Positions 49,957-62,433 of a DNA stretch of 64,000 bases are shown piece by piece (position 1 is the stretch's first letter; each line of letters opens with the position of its first letter). The notes under the pieces were generated by a model, which was not told the origin of the DNA, did not search any database, and saw nothing but the letters and a program-made list of their open reading frames with translations. This DNA is from Daphnia pulex. Taxonomy: Eukaryota > Arthropoda > Branchiopoda > Diplostraca > Daphniidae. The position numbers and the translations under genes were made by a program. The stretch spans positions 811,001 to 875,000 of the forward strand of contig NC_060022.1 in assembly GCF_021134715.1 (NCBI RefSeq). Direction: 5' to 3'.

Positions 49957-52900
49957 ATGGCGGGTTAGTTGGCTGTTTCAGACTGTCAAATTTCATTTTT
50001 TTCCCTCATCTAGTTTGCTAGTTGTTAGTCATTCTCATGTTTAACCTAACTAGTACCATTGATATTGTCTGATTTGTAAGTAAAAGGCTGTACTTGTTGA
50101 CTTTGCAATGGCTGCTCTCGTGGTACCATGTAGTCTAGGCGATTACGGACGTGTAGTAGAGTAGAGAGAGATTGTGTGTTGCTCAAAGTGTTTGGTTGGC
50201 GTGGTGTGTGCTGAAAGCGTGTTGATTTTGATCTTATTTATCATTGTCAGATGATCCACCTTCGTCCTCGCCACCGGAGGAAGATGAAGAAGAAGATGAA
50301 GACTCGAAATCATCGCAGCAACAAGGTAATAAACCCGAAATTCTTGTCGTTTTATTCCAGCCCGAAAAATTCCTCAGTCGGCGGTGGCATGTGGTTCGTC
50401 GATTTTCGCGTTACTGGCGCGACTTCTTTCTCTTGACAACAGTCAACAGCAGCAGCAGTTGAAGAGAAAAACGGCATGCCTGTTTTTTCACGGTTCAAGT
50501 GGCTTTTTTCCCTCTCATTTTTGTGTAAAAATCTTATCTTGAATGGAGTAGAGGGAGAAGAAAAAGAGGGTAACAGGAACCTTGTTAGTAGGGGGGGTTA
50601 TTGGCGCCAAAAAAGAAAATGCCAGGCCTGGGCCGCATTGTGTTACACACAGCGCCATCATTTTCATTCTGGGAACAAACATTCCTCTCTCTCTCCCAAA
50701 AAGATTTTTCCTTTTTGTTTTTTTTTCTCCTTTTAAAAATTCTTGACGTCGTTAAAAAAAAAAGTCGTTGGAATGTTTTTCCGACCGATTTCTCTCTCCC
50801 CCCCAACACTTAACGTTATTTGGAAACTGTTGTGTGGTATTTTCTTATTTAAAAAAAACCAAGTAATGAAGTTTTCAGTCTTTTTTTAAAATGTATGCGG
50901 AATGTTGCCAAAATCTGCAACTTTTATTTTTTTGGCTAATAAAACTTAAAATTTTTCTTCAGATGATGAAGGCGATTCTTCTGAAGAGGAAAGGAGTTCC
51001 AGCGGTCGTGAATCGGTTTCAATCACGGAGATGGAAGCCTGTCTGGAGAACGGCAACGCTTTCAACAGGTCAGTTCAAGAAACATGTCCTATTATTCTGT
51101 ACAAAAAGCTTAAGGCTAAGTCATCTAGAGATTCCACTTTTAACTAGTTTTCCGGCTCAAAAGAAATGAATAGCTTTTTCGAGATGGATTAAAAAATCTG
51201 TCACTTTAATGAATAATGGCACCTGCTCCGAGTAAAAACCCTCCTTTTTAGTAATCATTTAGTATAAGAAGCATATCTCTCACATTCCGATTGAAATCTG
51301 TTTGAACACGTCCATATTGGGTTTGTATGGCGTGATAGATTACACGACCGATAGCCCAACGAATTCTGGTAAATCTGATAGTGAAATCATGACTTTTAAT
51401 TAATAACGGTCCGAAACACCTGCCGTTGAGCATCATCCACCTGGTATTATTATTAAATTCATGTTTTGACATTCAACGCTGTATGGACAACACTGGGACA
51501 AATGACCTAATGAAGGTGGTGGTGGAGGCCTGCTGTTGGTTGCGTGCGCAGTTACACGACGCCTTAATAGTGCGTTACTACTCGCTTTTTTACTCCAATG
51601 TTGACGGTGCAGCCTTTCCCTCGAGCTCTACTTCTCCCATAGAATAAAAACTGCGTCATTTGCTCGTGTACATTTTTTGGCGGGAAAGTCGATCGATGGA
51701 GATAATTCGATTTTTTAGTCCCTCCACTCGAGCATGTTGTGTGTTGTGCACCGTATCATTTTCTTTTATGGTTTCATTTTATTTTGGTGGTGGTCGTTGG
51801 TAGGCCAGTGGATATAGTTACATCGGCCAAAAAATTTTGAAATTATTTCGGCGCGCTCGAATTATGACGCACGCCCTTGGCCTCAATTTTTATATTTTTT
51901 GGTTGAGCCTCTCTACGTCGTCGTCGGTTGTTCAGGTCAATCCTTTTTATTTTCTCTCGCCAACAATTTCCACGAGATGGTGCGCCGATCGAAAGCAAGA
52001 CCGGAAGTGAAACTTGGAAGAAGAAGAAGAATGTTGGCGCCAAAAAAGTGAAAAAGGAAAATTGAGAAGAGGAAAAACGGCCGATAGGGACGCCATTCAA
52101 AAATGTTTAGGGGGTGAAAAAAGCGCCCGAGGCATAGTGATGTAAGCGCCTCTCGGTGGCCGTTTGGTGAACGAATCCCCCCTCTCCACCACCACCCTCT
52201 TTTAAGGCGATGGAATGGCCGCTGTTTGTGCACCAATCGCCATGGGGCGATTTTTTTCTAGTCTGCAACGTGATTGGCCACCTCGTCTCCCACCCTATGT
52301 GGGCGGAGTCTGGTCTGAAAACGCACCCCTAGAAAACCTTAGATACGTACGCACACACGGGCAGAACACGTTCTCCTGCTCCCACCCCACACTCTCCACT
52401 CTTTTTCCGTCTTCGTTCACTCGCGTGTGTGTGTGTGTGTTGGCTCGGCGTGTTGTATTCAACCCCCCTGGCGGTCACTACGTCGTAGTACATTTCGGCT
52501 ATCGTCGTCCGTGTGTGTGTGTATGTGTGTATGTGGTTGGAGACGTTTTGAACTGCAGACAAAAACAGCCGAAATTCTTGTGCCCGCGCGCACAGAGTCC
52601 TTTTTTTTCGTTTCTGACTATTCGTTCAACAACTTTTAACAGACTTGATTGGAGTGTGTTTGTTTCCTGTGACGCCATCGAAGAATTACTAGCCGAAAAA
52701 AGTGATGGACGCTATGGCAGGGAGACGCACATTGGGGGTGAAACAAAACTTTGGACGAGGGGGGAGTTCAAGACCGGAAGCGCGTCCCTCCCTCCCTCCC
52801 TCGTGTGTGTGTACGTGTGGTGAGGAGTAGCCATCTGCTCCTCTTTTTCTTTTTACACACACACACACACACGTTCAGCTGCCATGTTGGTTTCATTCGT

Positions 52901-55900
52901 CGTAGGCCTTTGGGGTACGTCGTCGTCCAAGTAGTCGGAGCACCACCCACCAGCCCTCCCGATGGCGCTACTTGATTGACTACTAACCCCCCTCCAGCCG
53001 ACGCGTCTCCCGACCTTTTTAATGATGGTAAGAGTTGATGTTTTCTCTCTCTCCTTCCCCATGCTGGCGTTTGTTTTGACGATGAGTCAGGCCTCCTCCT
53101 CCCTTTAAATATATTTTCCGGTGGCGTCGTGTGTGTGACGTCATCCTGTGAATGGTATTGATTTATACCCTGCCTCCTCCTCGCAACAGCGACAAAATTT
53201 CCTTGGCCTTGCGCAATGGCGTCCTCACGTGATGAGACTCGCGTGTGTGTTGACATTGCCGACGCCGATCTAAATCGCACGTCAATGAGGAAACGTACTC
53301 GGAAAAAAGTTTCTTTCCCCCGTACAAGGCGTTGGGACGGAGAAATTCCTTTTCTCTCTCTACATGCCCGCCTCTTTGCCCACAGGGTTCATGTTTGACT
53401 GCATTCCTCAACCAACCCAACCAGCCAGCCTCCCTCTTTCTAGTTGGCTTGGCCGAGATACCACCGATTGATCCGTCCCCTCCATATAAAAATAAATAAA
53501 TACTTGACCTAATCGTCTTTGGAAACCCCAGCAAAAATATTTTAAAAGTTCTCAGGTGTCGCTTCTTCCGGTTTCCGTTGTGTGTGTAACGCGAGTCGAC
53601 AGGAACAAGTTTTTTCGGTGCGTCTTTTTGGAGAGAAAAAAGAAAATGGCGCGCGCGCCTCAAGGTGCAAGACCGGAAGTCGAGGATATTCCACGGGTTT
53701 CTCTTCTCTGGTTAAAAAGAAAAAGGGTCACATATATTTTTCAATCGGTTTTTTGGTTAAAATAAATAAAAAAAATTTCGTTGTGGCAGCAGCAGCCATC
53801 TTGAGGTCGCAAGAATGCTTATCTCCTCCGTCTTATATATATATTTTTATGTATGCGAGGAGAGAGAGGAAGCTGTTAGCCATGGGCGCATTCCTGTGAA
53901 CCGAGGGGGGAGAGATGAGCCGAGCAGCTGGAAGGGCCAAATTCTCTTCCGTTGGGTTTGGTGGTGGTGGTAGGCTTACCCCTAAAGCTCTACTCTGCCA
54001 TTGGCTTTGCCACTATTCTCTTACCCGTCGTCGTCTTTCTCCGATTTCAGCATCTTTTTCCCCGTTTCTCCTACAACCCTGACCATCACTACAAGAAAAT
54101 CTTAGGCAATCTTGTTACCTGACGATAATGATAATTTACTTATCTCGGCGACACAAAATGGGGTCCAGGGCTTCCCACGGGTTTTCGGTTTCTTTCCAGT
54201 CATAAAACAAAATGGTCGCCCCCCTCCTCTTCAGTTTTTTGGGAAAAATCAAAAGGGAAATGGCGGACTGGCTACCACCACCTAAACGATGGAATTAATC
54301 AACTTGATTGAGAGTAATGACTGTAATTTCAGCATTTTTCGGATGGTTCGATCGGAAAGCATCAATTAAATAATTTCAATTCCCATTGACAGAATTTTCA
54401 AAAACATGGTTGTGTGTGTGTGTAGGGTGGGGAACGCGTCGCCGCCATTTTGTCGAGCCGTGAAAAACGCGTACAAAATGGCCGCCGACTCCATTTCCCA
54501 AGTTTATACGGCGTGCCGTTCTTCAGAAATTTGACGATTATTTTCAACTGTCGAGCGCTAAAATAATGAATTTCTTTTCAATATCGACGTTGTCATCTGG
54601 ATGCGGGTTGTTGTTTTTTTTCTTCTTCTCCCGAAACCATCTGGCGATCCCGGGGAAAATGCTCTGGCTGGGGTTAAGGACGATCCATCACCTCTTCTTT
54701 CAGCAACAAACAACATGGTGGAAATTTGAAAAAGAGAATTGGGGTGAGAGAGGGGGAGAAAAAGAAAGAAGAGGATTCGTCGTCGAATGATGGGAGGGTG
54801 AGAGTGGGGCCCTTGGGGTAAATATAGAGAAGAGGGGGAACTCACCCTCCGCTTCTTCCCTATTTCGCCCCAAGGCTTCTGCGGAAAAATCAATACTTTG
54901 ACCTCCTCCCCTCTCTACTACGTTCTCCCCCCCTGTCTGTTTGTGCAGCGGCCATAGGTAAAAACTTGAAAAAGTTGTTGGGTTCATCAACAAAAATATA
55001 TATAATACTACTACTACTACCAAGGTAGTAGTAGTTTAAGCGCATAGGAGTTGATCCAATAGAAAACCGAGTAGGTAAACCTATTAGCTCAAATAACCAT
55101 CCGTCGTTTTGGACTTTACCAATCGATATCAGTCGAAATAATTTGGTTGCACGTTCAATTGTTGTAGGAATAGTGTTCATTTGTTGAAAATAATTTCGAA
55201 TCGAAAATGTTTGGCCTATTGGGTGAAATAGCCACCTGAAACGGTTTTGCGCGCCTTTTAATCCTCTGAAAATGCATAGGCCGCCACCTGGTGTGGGGTT
55301 TTGAAACCACTCGGTGCAACCCACCCCGATCGGCCAATAGAAATCGAGCCAAATTACAAATAGAACGGAGAAATAAAATGTCTTCTTCTTCTTAAAATAA
55401 AAAGAAGAAATCAGAGAAATGACTCAATAATAATTCCTTGTCTTGATTTCTATATTTATAACAACACAGGGAGCTGGTGGCGCGTGTGATTTTAGAAACG
55501 CTGCGTTCGATTCCCGTTCCCGATGTTCATCACGACCTACGCCGAGTGTTGGCCATCATCTCACGCCTGGGCGAAGATTCAGGTATGACTGTGGGGACGA
55601 CGACGAAAATGTCTGTGTGTGTGTGTGTCGCCCAAAATAATCATCATTATCATAACAACAATGCGGGGTCGCGATTGGTTCTGGACGGAGACAAGAAGAG
55701 GCTCCCGCTGATGGATGGGTTCCAGAGTGTAGTTAGCATTTCTCTTCCGTCGTTTCAGGCGCGCACGCGTTTCGTGTCAAATCTCCTCCTCGGCCAGTTC
55801 TTTTTTCGAACGACCAAGTGACTGTGTGGTGGAGGGAGACTATTCTTATTTATAGAAAAAAACATCAGGCTAAAGGAGCGCGCGCTCTAGGAGAGATGGA

Positions 55901-58900
55901 TTGGGTAACTGTGTGCTGCTGCTGCTGCTCGACTATTCCGGAATTGGATGCCCTTTGCCAAGATGTTTGGCGGGAGGAGGAGGAGCTTTGGTCCAGTTTG
56001 TGGGTTTCCTTCCTCATTGGTCCAATTCGTTTTTCTCTCTTTTTTTTCCGGGCAGCCACAAGAGTTGATTAGACTCTCCGGAATACAGGAGCAAGGAGCA
56101 GCAGCAACAGCAGTTGTCGCATCGAGAGAAGAAGACGGATGCGCTTCACTGATGCTAATTAAAAAATACCCGAGATTGGGAAGAAGAAGAAGAAGAGGGG
56201 GTGGGGTGAAATAACTTTGAGCTCTCCTACCTAAACCTTATAGATAGATAGTGGCATGCCACCACCACTAGTACACATTTCTTTTCTTGTGTGTGTGTGT
56301 GTGTGTGTGTGTCCCGGAATAAAATTAGTGGGCAAGGATCGTAGAGTGTTTTAGTATCGCTTCCGCGCTCAGTTGCGTCACACCTACACAAAAACTCTCG
56401 TCTCCTTCCTTCCTTCCACTCGGGAGCGCGGACGGCGGCTCCTTCCGCACTCGACAGTTCCGGTCTACCCCAAATGTCGATTCGAGGTTTGATGTGTTGT
56501 TGTTGTTGTTGTTGTTGTGTCATTTTTGGTCGGGTTGGAGGGGGGAGAAAATCGATTTATGCTCCAGTTGTAGTCGTAGTGCGTAAGGAGCCATGTGGCC
56601 GGGTTGAAACGACGTTGTAGTACAGCTGGCCGGCCCTCTTGCGGTCCAGACCAAGTCTCGAGGTATCTCCTGCAAGTTGCAGCAGCCGGGATTGTGTGTG
56701 TCGTTTGCAAGTAGAGATGCGATTGGTCTGGGGAGTGTCGCGCGTGCGGCACTGTTGTTTGAGCTTCGCACGTGCGCTCCAACCCTCCTTCTTCTTCTTC
56801 TCCCCTCTTGCGACGTTCATCCATCAACGAGTCTGCCAATGAGTTGCGTCTCCCATGTTCTCATTATCTCGGCTTCTTGAAGCCACCCTCCTACTCCTAA
56901 TGTCTACCCAAGCGGAAAAGGGTTACGTCTTTGACGTGACCCCCCGGTCGTCGTACTACTCGTAAAAAAGGAAAAATTTCCCCTGCGATGAGCGGAAGTT
57001 CGTTAACGTTGATGAGTGTCGAGAAAAACAGAAAATGGAGGGAAAATGTGTGGCTCAAACTGAGATTTTACTTTTGCAGAGCCTTCAGTTCGGGCTGAGC
57101 TGATGGAGCAGGTGCCCCACGTGGCCATGTATTGCCACGAAGAGAAAGATGAACACCAATGGATGCACTTGGTCCCTTCGTTTTTACTTCCTTTGGTCGT
57201 CCGCTACCTCACCGACGTCAACAATCAGGTTGGGTTTTATTCATTTTGCCTATTTTATTTTTATTTATTTATTCATCGATTGGGTTTATTTTTAATTCAC
57301 GAATGGAATAGGTTCGTAAAACAGCTCAGGCCGCCCTTTTGGTGCTTCTGGAACAAGAACTTGTGGCTCACAACGACGTCGAAGATCAAGTCTGTCCACT
57401 TTTGCTCATGTTGACCAATTCGGACGCTCACGATGATTTCCGAACAGAAGCCGCAGCTGTAAGTGTTCCATCTCTTGTCCTTTAATTCAATTTTGGGGGG
57501 TTCTATGTATAAAATGTGCGTGAAAGGCATCGGCCTGAAAGACATGGGTAGTGAGATGTTGGCCTGGTAGTTCCTCACCTCTCACTACTTTGTCGTTCAT
57601 GTCGTGCACTTTTCCAAATCTTCGCTCATTTTACAATCGCCGTTTCGACCGATTTCGGGCCGTCAGAGTCGACTGGGAAATGCTATCGATACGATGAAGT
57701 TTCCGCGCGAAATTTCAAAAGTCATATCACAGCCAGCTTTGACGAGCCGGATATCGAGTCTCATTCATCTTTCGTCTAAATCAACACGGGGAAATAATAA
57801 TAATTTAATACGAAAAAAAAAAAAGACATTTGACGCAATTGCGCCGCTCGTCGGAAAGGCTGTGGTGTGTTGCCATTTTACAATTTCATATCACAGCCAT
57901 TCTAGATGCGCGGAGCTGCCGGAAGACGCAGAGAAATTATTATTTGAGCATCGAGTTTGGTTTTCGCTACTACGTGCCGCTCGCAAAGTGGCTGTCATGT
58001 GTCCCAATTTCAAGTTCAGCGTTTCATATCACAGCCAGCTTTGATGAGCGGGACGTTTTGTGGCCTTCCTCGGAAAATCCGGTAAATCATCGAGCGGAAG
58101 TGTTGTGTAACTCTTGTTGATTATGTCACTGTTTTTCCAAGGGTGTCGTGTGTATTAGCTTGTCAGAGTGGTTGCGATGTGCGTCATGTTGTACTCGTAT
58201 CACAGCCAGCTTTGATGAGCGCTACGCTCGACTTGTTGCATCAGGAAAATGTTGATTTTAACATGTCACATTGGGGGTTTTTGTCTTTTTAAAATAAAAA
58301 TATAAAGCTCGCCATGTATTATGCTAACTCGGCTGATGTTTGTTTGACACCCCAAAGTTGATGTGTCGGATGGCACCGCTGCTGGGCGGTGACCTGTCGC
58401 GCCGTGTTTTCCTCGAAAGATTTGCCGCTCTGTCGGCAGACGGCCTCTTTCACGTCCGCAAGATCTGCGCTGCCAATTTCGGAGAGTTTTGTGCGGTCGT
58501 CGGTCAAGAGGTCACCGAGTCCATCCTGGTGAGTTTTTTCATTTTTCTTTTATTTTTAATTCTATTCAACCGGAAACGAGATGATGATAATTATTTAAAA
58601 TGTCCTTTTCTCTCTGTTTATAACAGTTGGACAAGTTTTATGCACTGTGCCAAGATGAGCTGTGGGGTGTTCGCAAAGCCTGCGCCGAAGTCTTCATGAG
58701 CCTATCGCGCGTCGTCTCGGCCAGCAAGAGACGCAACGACCTGGGCAGTCTCTTTGTCAACCTCCTTCAAGACGAGTCGCGTTGGGTTCGAATGGCCGCC
58801 TTCCAGGCCCTGGGTCCTTTTATTTCCACCTTTTCACGGATGGAAACGGAACGCGAATCGACTTCGACTTCACTGTCGTCGTCGGCCACGGCCGAAACAG

Positions 58901-60876
58901 CCGAAGCCGAGCCGGTCGAATCGGATTTTAATTCTTTTTATTTCTGGAGAGACCCTCTACCGCAATTGAATTTGATGCCTCCAACCACCAACAACCAAGG
59001 CGATCCGTCGCAGCCTCTTGTCTCATCCGAGGCAGCAAACAACGAAGAGTCGGTCTCGGATAGCGTCGAAAAGGCACTAGAGGATTTGATGGCTCGTGTC
59101 GAGTTGGGCGGTGGAACAACAGCAACAACTATTGAAGCCGCTGCCGCTGCAACAACTCAACCAGCATCCGGTGAACTGGTTCCCGAGCCAGTTCACGCCT
59201 TTGACTTGAGGAGAGTAGCCTGTCAGGAATTATTAGGAGCTCCGGTGGCTGCCAGCAGTGGTAACATCGTTAGCTCACCACCCAATACCGCCGCCGATGA
59301 GGGAACCAACGATTTGTCGGCCGAGTCTAAACCGACGGCCGCCGACGGTTCGGTCCAGCCGACGTTACTCTCGTCTAGTGTCACTACCTCTTTGGCGACC
59401 GTCATGTCGTCGGCTTCGTCTCTGTTTCAACCCAATCTTCTTTTACCACCCGCCTACGTCAAGAGTAACGCCACCACGACGACCAGTGCCAACAGCAGCA
59501 GCAACGACTTGTCCACCACCACCGTCTATTCAAATTCATTTTGCCCCTATTATTCACCGCGACGGCGTTCAGACGGAGGCAGCATGAGCGGCGGTGGCAT
59601 CATCGAGGCCGGCCGCTCACGACCCTACAGTCCCTACGGCTCGTCTTCCAAGCGCTCGTCCATCACCCTCAGTCAATCGGTTGTACCGCAAAATCTGATG
59701 GACTATTACCTGCAGATGACGGACCCTTATTACGTGGAGACGGTCGACGCCGAGATCACTCGCCATTGCGCCTACAGCTTGCCGGCCGTCGTCTGCACGC
59801 TGGGCAAGGAGCACTGGCCGCTGCTGCGCGATCTCTACACGACGCTGGCCTCGGACATGCAGTGGAAGGTGCGCAGGACTCTGGCGTCGAGCATCCACGA
59901 GATTGGCGCCATTTTAGGCCAAGAGGTGGTGACGCAGGACTTGTTGCCCGTCTTTGATGGTTTCATCAAAGACCTGGACGAGGTGCGCGTCGGCGTTTTG
60001 AAGCACTTGAGCGATTTCCTTGGCTTGCTGGCCGAGAAGGAGCGCCGGAGTTATCTGCCTCGCTTGGCCGAGTTCCTCAAGCTGGATAACGAACAGAATT
60101 GGCGCTTCCGTCAAGAGTTGGCCCTGCAACTGCAGTCGGTAGTGGCTCTCTTTTCGCCCGCCGACAGCGCTCAATCCATCTTGCCACTAGCCTTGACTCT
60201 GGCGTCGGATCGCGTAGCCGCCGTCCGTCTCCCTGCCTTCACACTCGTAAGTATTTTGCTTCCATCCATCCGGCCATAGCAGCAACACGATAGACACACA
60301 TTTTTTTAAACTTTGTTCTTCCTTTCAGGTTAGTCAAATAATGAAGCAGGTGTCGGAAAACAGCTGGGCCGACGATGCCGAATCGATGCTCACTCCTCTT
60401 CTTGCCGACCTAACGACCCGTTTCTGCTCCGGCAATCGCTGGATGCTCCGACAGAGCTACGTCAACATCTGCAACCAGCTGGTGACGGACCGCGCTTTGC
60501 CGCTGGAAGAGTTTGGTAAACTTCTTCTGGCACCTTTGCTGGCGCTCAAACAAGACCGCGTGCCCAACGTCCGGCTCGTCTTGGCCAGAGTCATCAATTT
60601 CCAGCTCAAATATCACGGTTAGTATTATTTGTCTTTCAATTGTTTTTTTTTTTTGTTTTCAACACTTGGTGTGTGGTACTACAATGTGTTTGTCTTGAAT
60701 TACCAACAGAGTTTTTCGCTGGATCAGACAGTCCGTACCGGGAATCGCTGGACGAGACGCTCAATCAACTGTCGGCCGATGAGGATCGTGACGTTTCGTA
60801 CTACGCCACAGTCAAACGGAATCAGACGCAAATCAATTCATTGGATCTTCCGACGGAGGACAACAACATTGCGTGA
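49957..60876 (+). CDS. PPP4R1: Protein phosphatase 4 regulatory subunit 1 (PPP4R1), about 947 aa
   Basis: Ten exons: 49957-49963, 50251-50325, 50963-51068, 55470-55582, 57080-57228, 57312-57458, 58358-58528, 58627-60246, 60329-60617, 60710-60876. All phases agree. The first coding exon is only seven bases (ATG GCG G|GTTAGT), giving MADDPPSSSP, similar to the MAD start of vertebrate PPP4R1. Conserved HEAT-repeat blocks include PSVRAELMEQVPHVA, LPLVVRYLTDVNNQVRKTAQ, FHVRKICAANFGEFCAVVG, DELWGVRKACAEVFM and SRWVRMAAFQALGPFISTF. A long Ser/Thr/Ala-rich insert separates the N- and C-terminal HEAT blocks. PPP4R1 scaffolds the PP4 catalytic subunit. The 57459-58357 intron carries microRNA hairpins. 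Confidence 0.94.
52425..52441. repeat. TG dinucleotide microsatellite
   Basis: Uninterrupted GT run in the large PPP4R1 intron. Similar AC and GT tracts occur near 52855 and 52513. Confidence 0.85.
54435..54492. promoter_or_regulatory. Inverted pair of YY1/Pho-like motifs
   Basis: GCCGCCATTTTGT on one side and ACAAAATGGCCGCC on the other form an inverted pair within 58 bp. The core GCCATTTT/AAAATGGC matches the YY1/Pleiohomeotic binding consensus. Other AAATGGC-type sites occur at about 54208, 54259 and 53644. Binding is inference. Confidence 0.35.
55583..57079 (+). other. Fourth intron of PPP4R1
   Basis: No exon supported. It contains a TG microsatellite at 56288-56312 and a TTG trinucleotide run near 56499-56518. 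Confidence 0.55.
56288..56312. repeat. TG dinucleotide microsatellite (about 12 units)
   Basis: Uninterrupted run in a PPP4R1 intron. Confidence 0.9.
57515..57613 (+). ncRNA. mir-71: microRNA precursor mir-71
   Basis: The 5' arm at 57536-57558 begins TGAAAGACATGGGTAGTGAG, the conserved miR-71 sequence. The 3' arm at 57580-57601 begins TCTCACTACTTTGTCG, close to known miR-71-3p, and pairs with the 5' arm through a loop of about 20 nt. It lies on the host strand in the PPP4R1 intron, so it is probably processed from that transcript. miR-71 is found in many protostomes and is absent from vertebrates and Drosophila. Confidence 0.95.
57655..57756 (+). ncRNA. mir-2: microRNA precursor, miR-2 family (copy 1)
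   Basis: The mature-like 3' arm at 57725-57747 begins TATCACAGCCAGCTTTGACG, with the ATCACAG seed intact. A partly complementary 5' arm lies near 57661-57690 (GTCA pairing TGAC, CTGG pairing CCAG). The stem is less regular than in the next copies. Confidence 0.82.
57841..57917 (+). ncRNA. mir-13: microRNA precursor, miR-13-like member of the miR-2 family (copy 2)
   Basis: The 3' arm at 57889-57911 begins TATCACAGCCATTCTAGATG. The 5' arm GGCTGTGGTGTG near 57858-57869 pairs with the seed half, and CCGC/GCGG pair at the base. CCAT after the seed resembles miR-13 more than miR-2. The 3' half is unusual for either. Confidence 0.85.
57973..58055 (+). ncRNA. mir-2: microRNA precursor, miR-2 family (copy 3)
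   Basis: The 3' arm at 58027-58049 begins TATCACAGCCAGCTTTGATG, matching the classical miR-2 sequence. The 5' arm CCGCTCGCAAAGTGGCTGTC near 57978-57997 is almost fully complementary, giving a strong stem. Confidence 0.94.
58146..58228 (+). ncRNA. mir-2: microRNA precursor, miR-2 family (copy 4)
   Basis: The 3' arm at 58198-58220 has the same mature sequence as copy 3 (TATCACAGCCAGCTTTGATG...). The 5' arm around 58158-58182 (GTCAGAGTGGTTGCGATGTG) pairs with G:U and mismatches. About 130 bp separate it from the next PPP4R1 exon. Confidence 0.92.
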
Positions 60877-62433
60877 TAGCCCCAATTCAAAGAATACAAA
60901 CACAAAAAAACTGTACACATTCACACACATTTGATTCTTTTTGCATGATGCCAACACAACGAAAAACAAAACTTGTCGACTCCTCCCTTCCATCCTTTTT
61001 TCCTCCTCACCTCTTCTCTTATCATCTTTGATCTCTTTCGTTTTTTAAATAATCAGCCCCCCCACTAACACAAGGGAGTTCCCCCCTATAAAAAGTCTTG
61101 GCGCGGATGAGTGTTGCTGTGTGGTGCCTTGTACAAACAAGACGATTACCTGTGTGTTGTGTAAGTAAATCACGCAATTGGTGCGGGAGACGAACGCCCC
61201 GATTTAAAAACAAATGAAATTCAAACAAAAATCAATTCATTCATGTTTCCCTCCTTTTTTTAAAAAATAAAAAAGTTTTTCCTTTTTTCTTTTGCAAGTA
61301 AAAAATCGTGTAGAGAGATGGGGGGAGGAGGGATTGTTGTACAAGTTGTTGTCCGCTATGCCCTTACTGTGATGTGGTGGTGACCGCCACCTAACCTGAT
61401 TGGTAGACGGAAAAAAAAATACATCAAAATAATTTTTGCCTACGTGCAACCGCGTTCTTGTCGTTCTTCTTCTTCTTCTGGCCCCAATATCATTTGGCTC
61501 CCGAAATAATGGAAAAAATGTGCTCGCTTGGTTTAATGAAGCCATCGATAAAACAAAAGTGCAAACATCTTAATGAGGTACACACGCGAGTCGAAAAAGA
61601 TTAAAAAACAAGGAGTGGCCCCCGTCTTGTGTGGGTGGGGGAGCTCGTTGTTTACTCGTGTAACAAGAGAAACGGTTCTATATTTATCAAATAAAAAAAG
61701 CTGCAACCATTTTCTTTTTTACCATTGCTCTCTCCCCTCGCCCCTTTTTTTTTAAAGAAACAGAGCCAACAGCTTTGAAAATAGATTTTCCTTAGCTGAT
61801 CGTCAAGACGCGCACTGATGACGACAGACTTTAAGGGAAAAAAAAAGTTATTTTTTTTTTTTAAGGAAAAGTAAAAAAACATGAGACAAATTTTGTGGTT
61901 TTTTCTCCATTTATTTATTTTTTAAACGGAAAGACGATTCCATAGCTTCTTCCGGTTGTACTTGAATTGAAAAAGAACTTTTCCATGGGGTTTCTCACGG
62001 TTTTACGCCCATTAAGCAAGTCAGAAAAAAAGAAAAACCTCCGACACCATCACGGAATGAATAGCTAATAGAATTCATTCAATCACACCAAATTGTGTGA
62101 AAAATGAACTCGCGAGTTTATGTAAATTAAATATCAAAGTGAATAGAGATAATAGCGGGAATAGTTCCGGAGAAGAAGAAACGAATCGAGAGTGGGTGTC
62201 TGCGTACCAATCACGTCAAGGGAGCGACGATTGGCCGAAATATCTTTTCGAGACGATATTTCTATTCGAGCAGAGTTGACTCTGCTGCTGCTGCTGCTGG
62301 CGCGGTGGAGGAAACCCAAGGGAAGGGCTCCAGGTTTATTTCTGTCTTCCGACGACGCAATCACTTGGCTCGGCTAACAGACAGCACAAGCACAAGCTGC
62401 TTCTGTTTGTTGGACAAGTCGAAGCTCGAAAAT
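60877..62433. other. PPP4R1 3' UTR, intergenic DNA and GINS3 upstream region
   Basis: No supported gene. Homopolymer T and A tracts are frequent. The PPP4R1 transcript end is not placed; an AATAAA occurs near 61266. The last part presumably contains the GINS3 promoter. Confidence 0.5.

Larger units (their letters stand above)
51069..55469 (+). other. Large third intron of PPP4R1
   Basis: 4.4 kb with no confirmed nested gene. It is rich in simple repeats and CpG-containing patches, and several open frames here (for example 52215-52823 +) are low-complexity and not protein-like. It may hold regulatory DNA. Confidence 0.5.

Noticed and set aside
52215-53280. Open frames of 170-202 codons on both strands in the large PPP4R1 intron
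   Set aside because: They run through GT/AC microsatellites and low-complexity DNA and encode no protein-like sequence.
54890-55352. 144-codon minus-strand frame in the PPP4R1 intron
   Set aside because: Fairly protein-like locally (GLCIFRGLKGAQNRFRWLF) but no family was recognised, no splice context or start is convincing, and the adjacent CTACTACTAC repeat is noncoding. Not called.
55470-55530. tRNA-like B-box (GTTCGATTCCC)
   Set aside because: It lies in the PPP4R1 exon at 55470-55582, with no matching A-box or cloverleaf.
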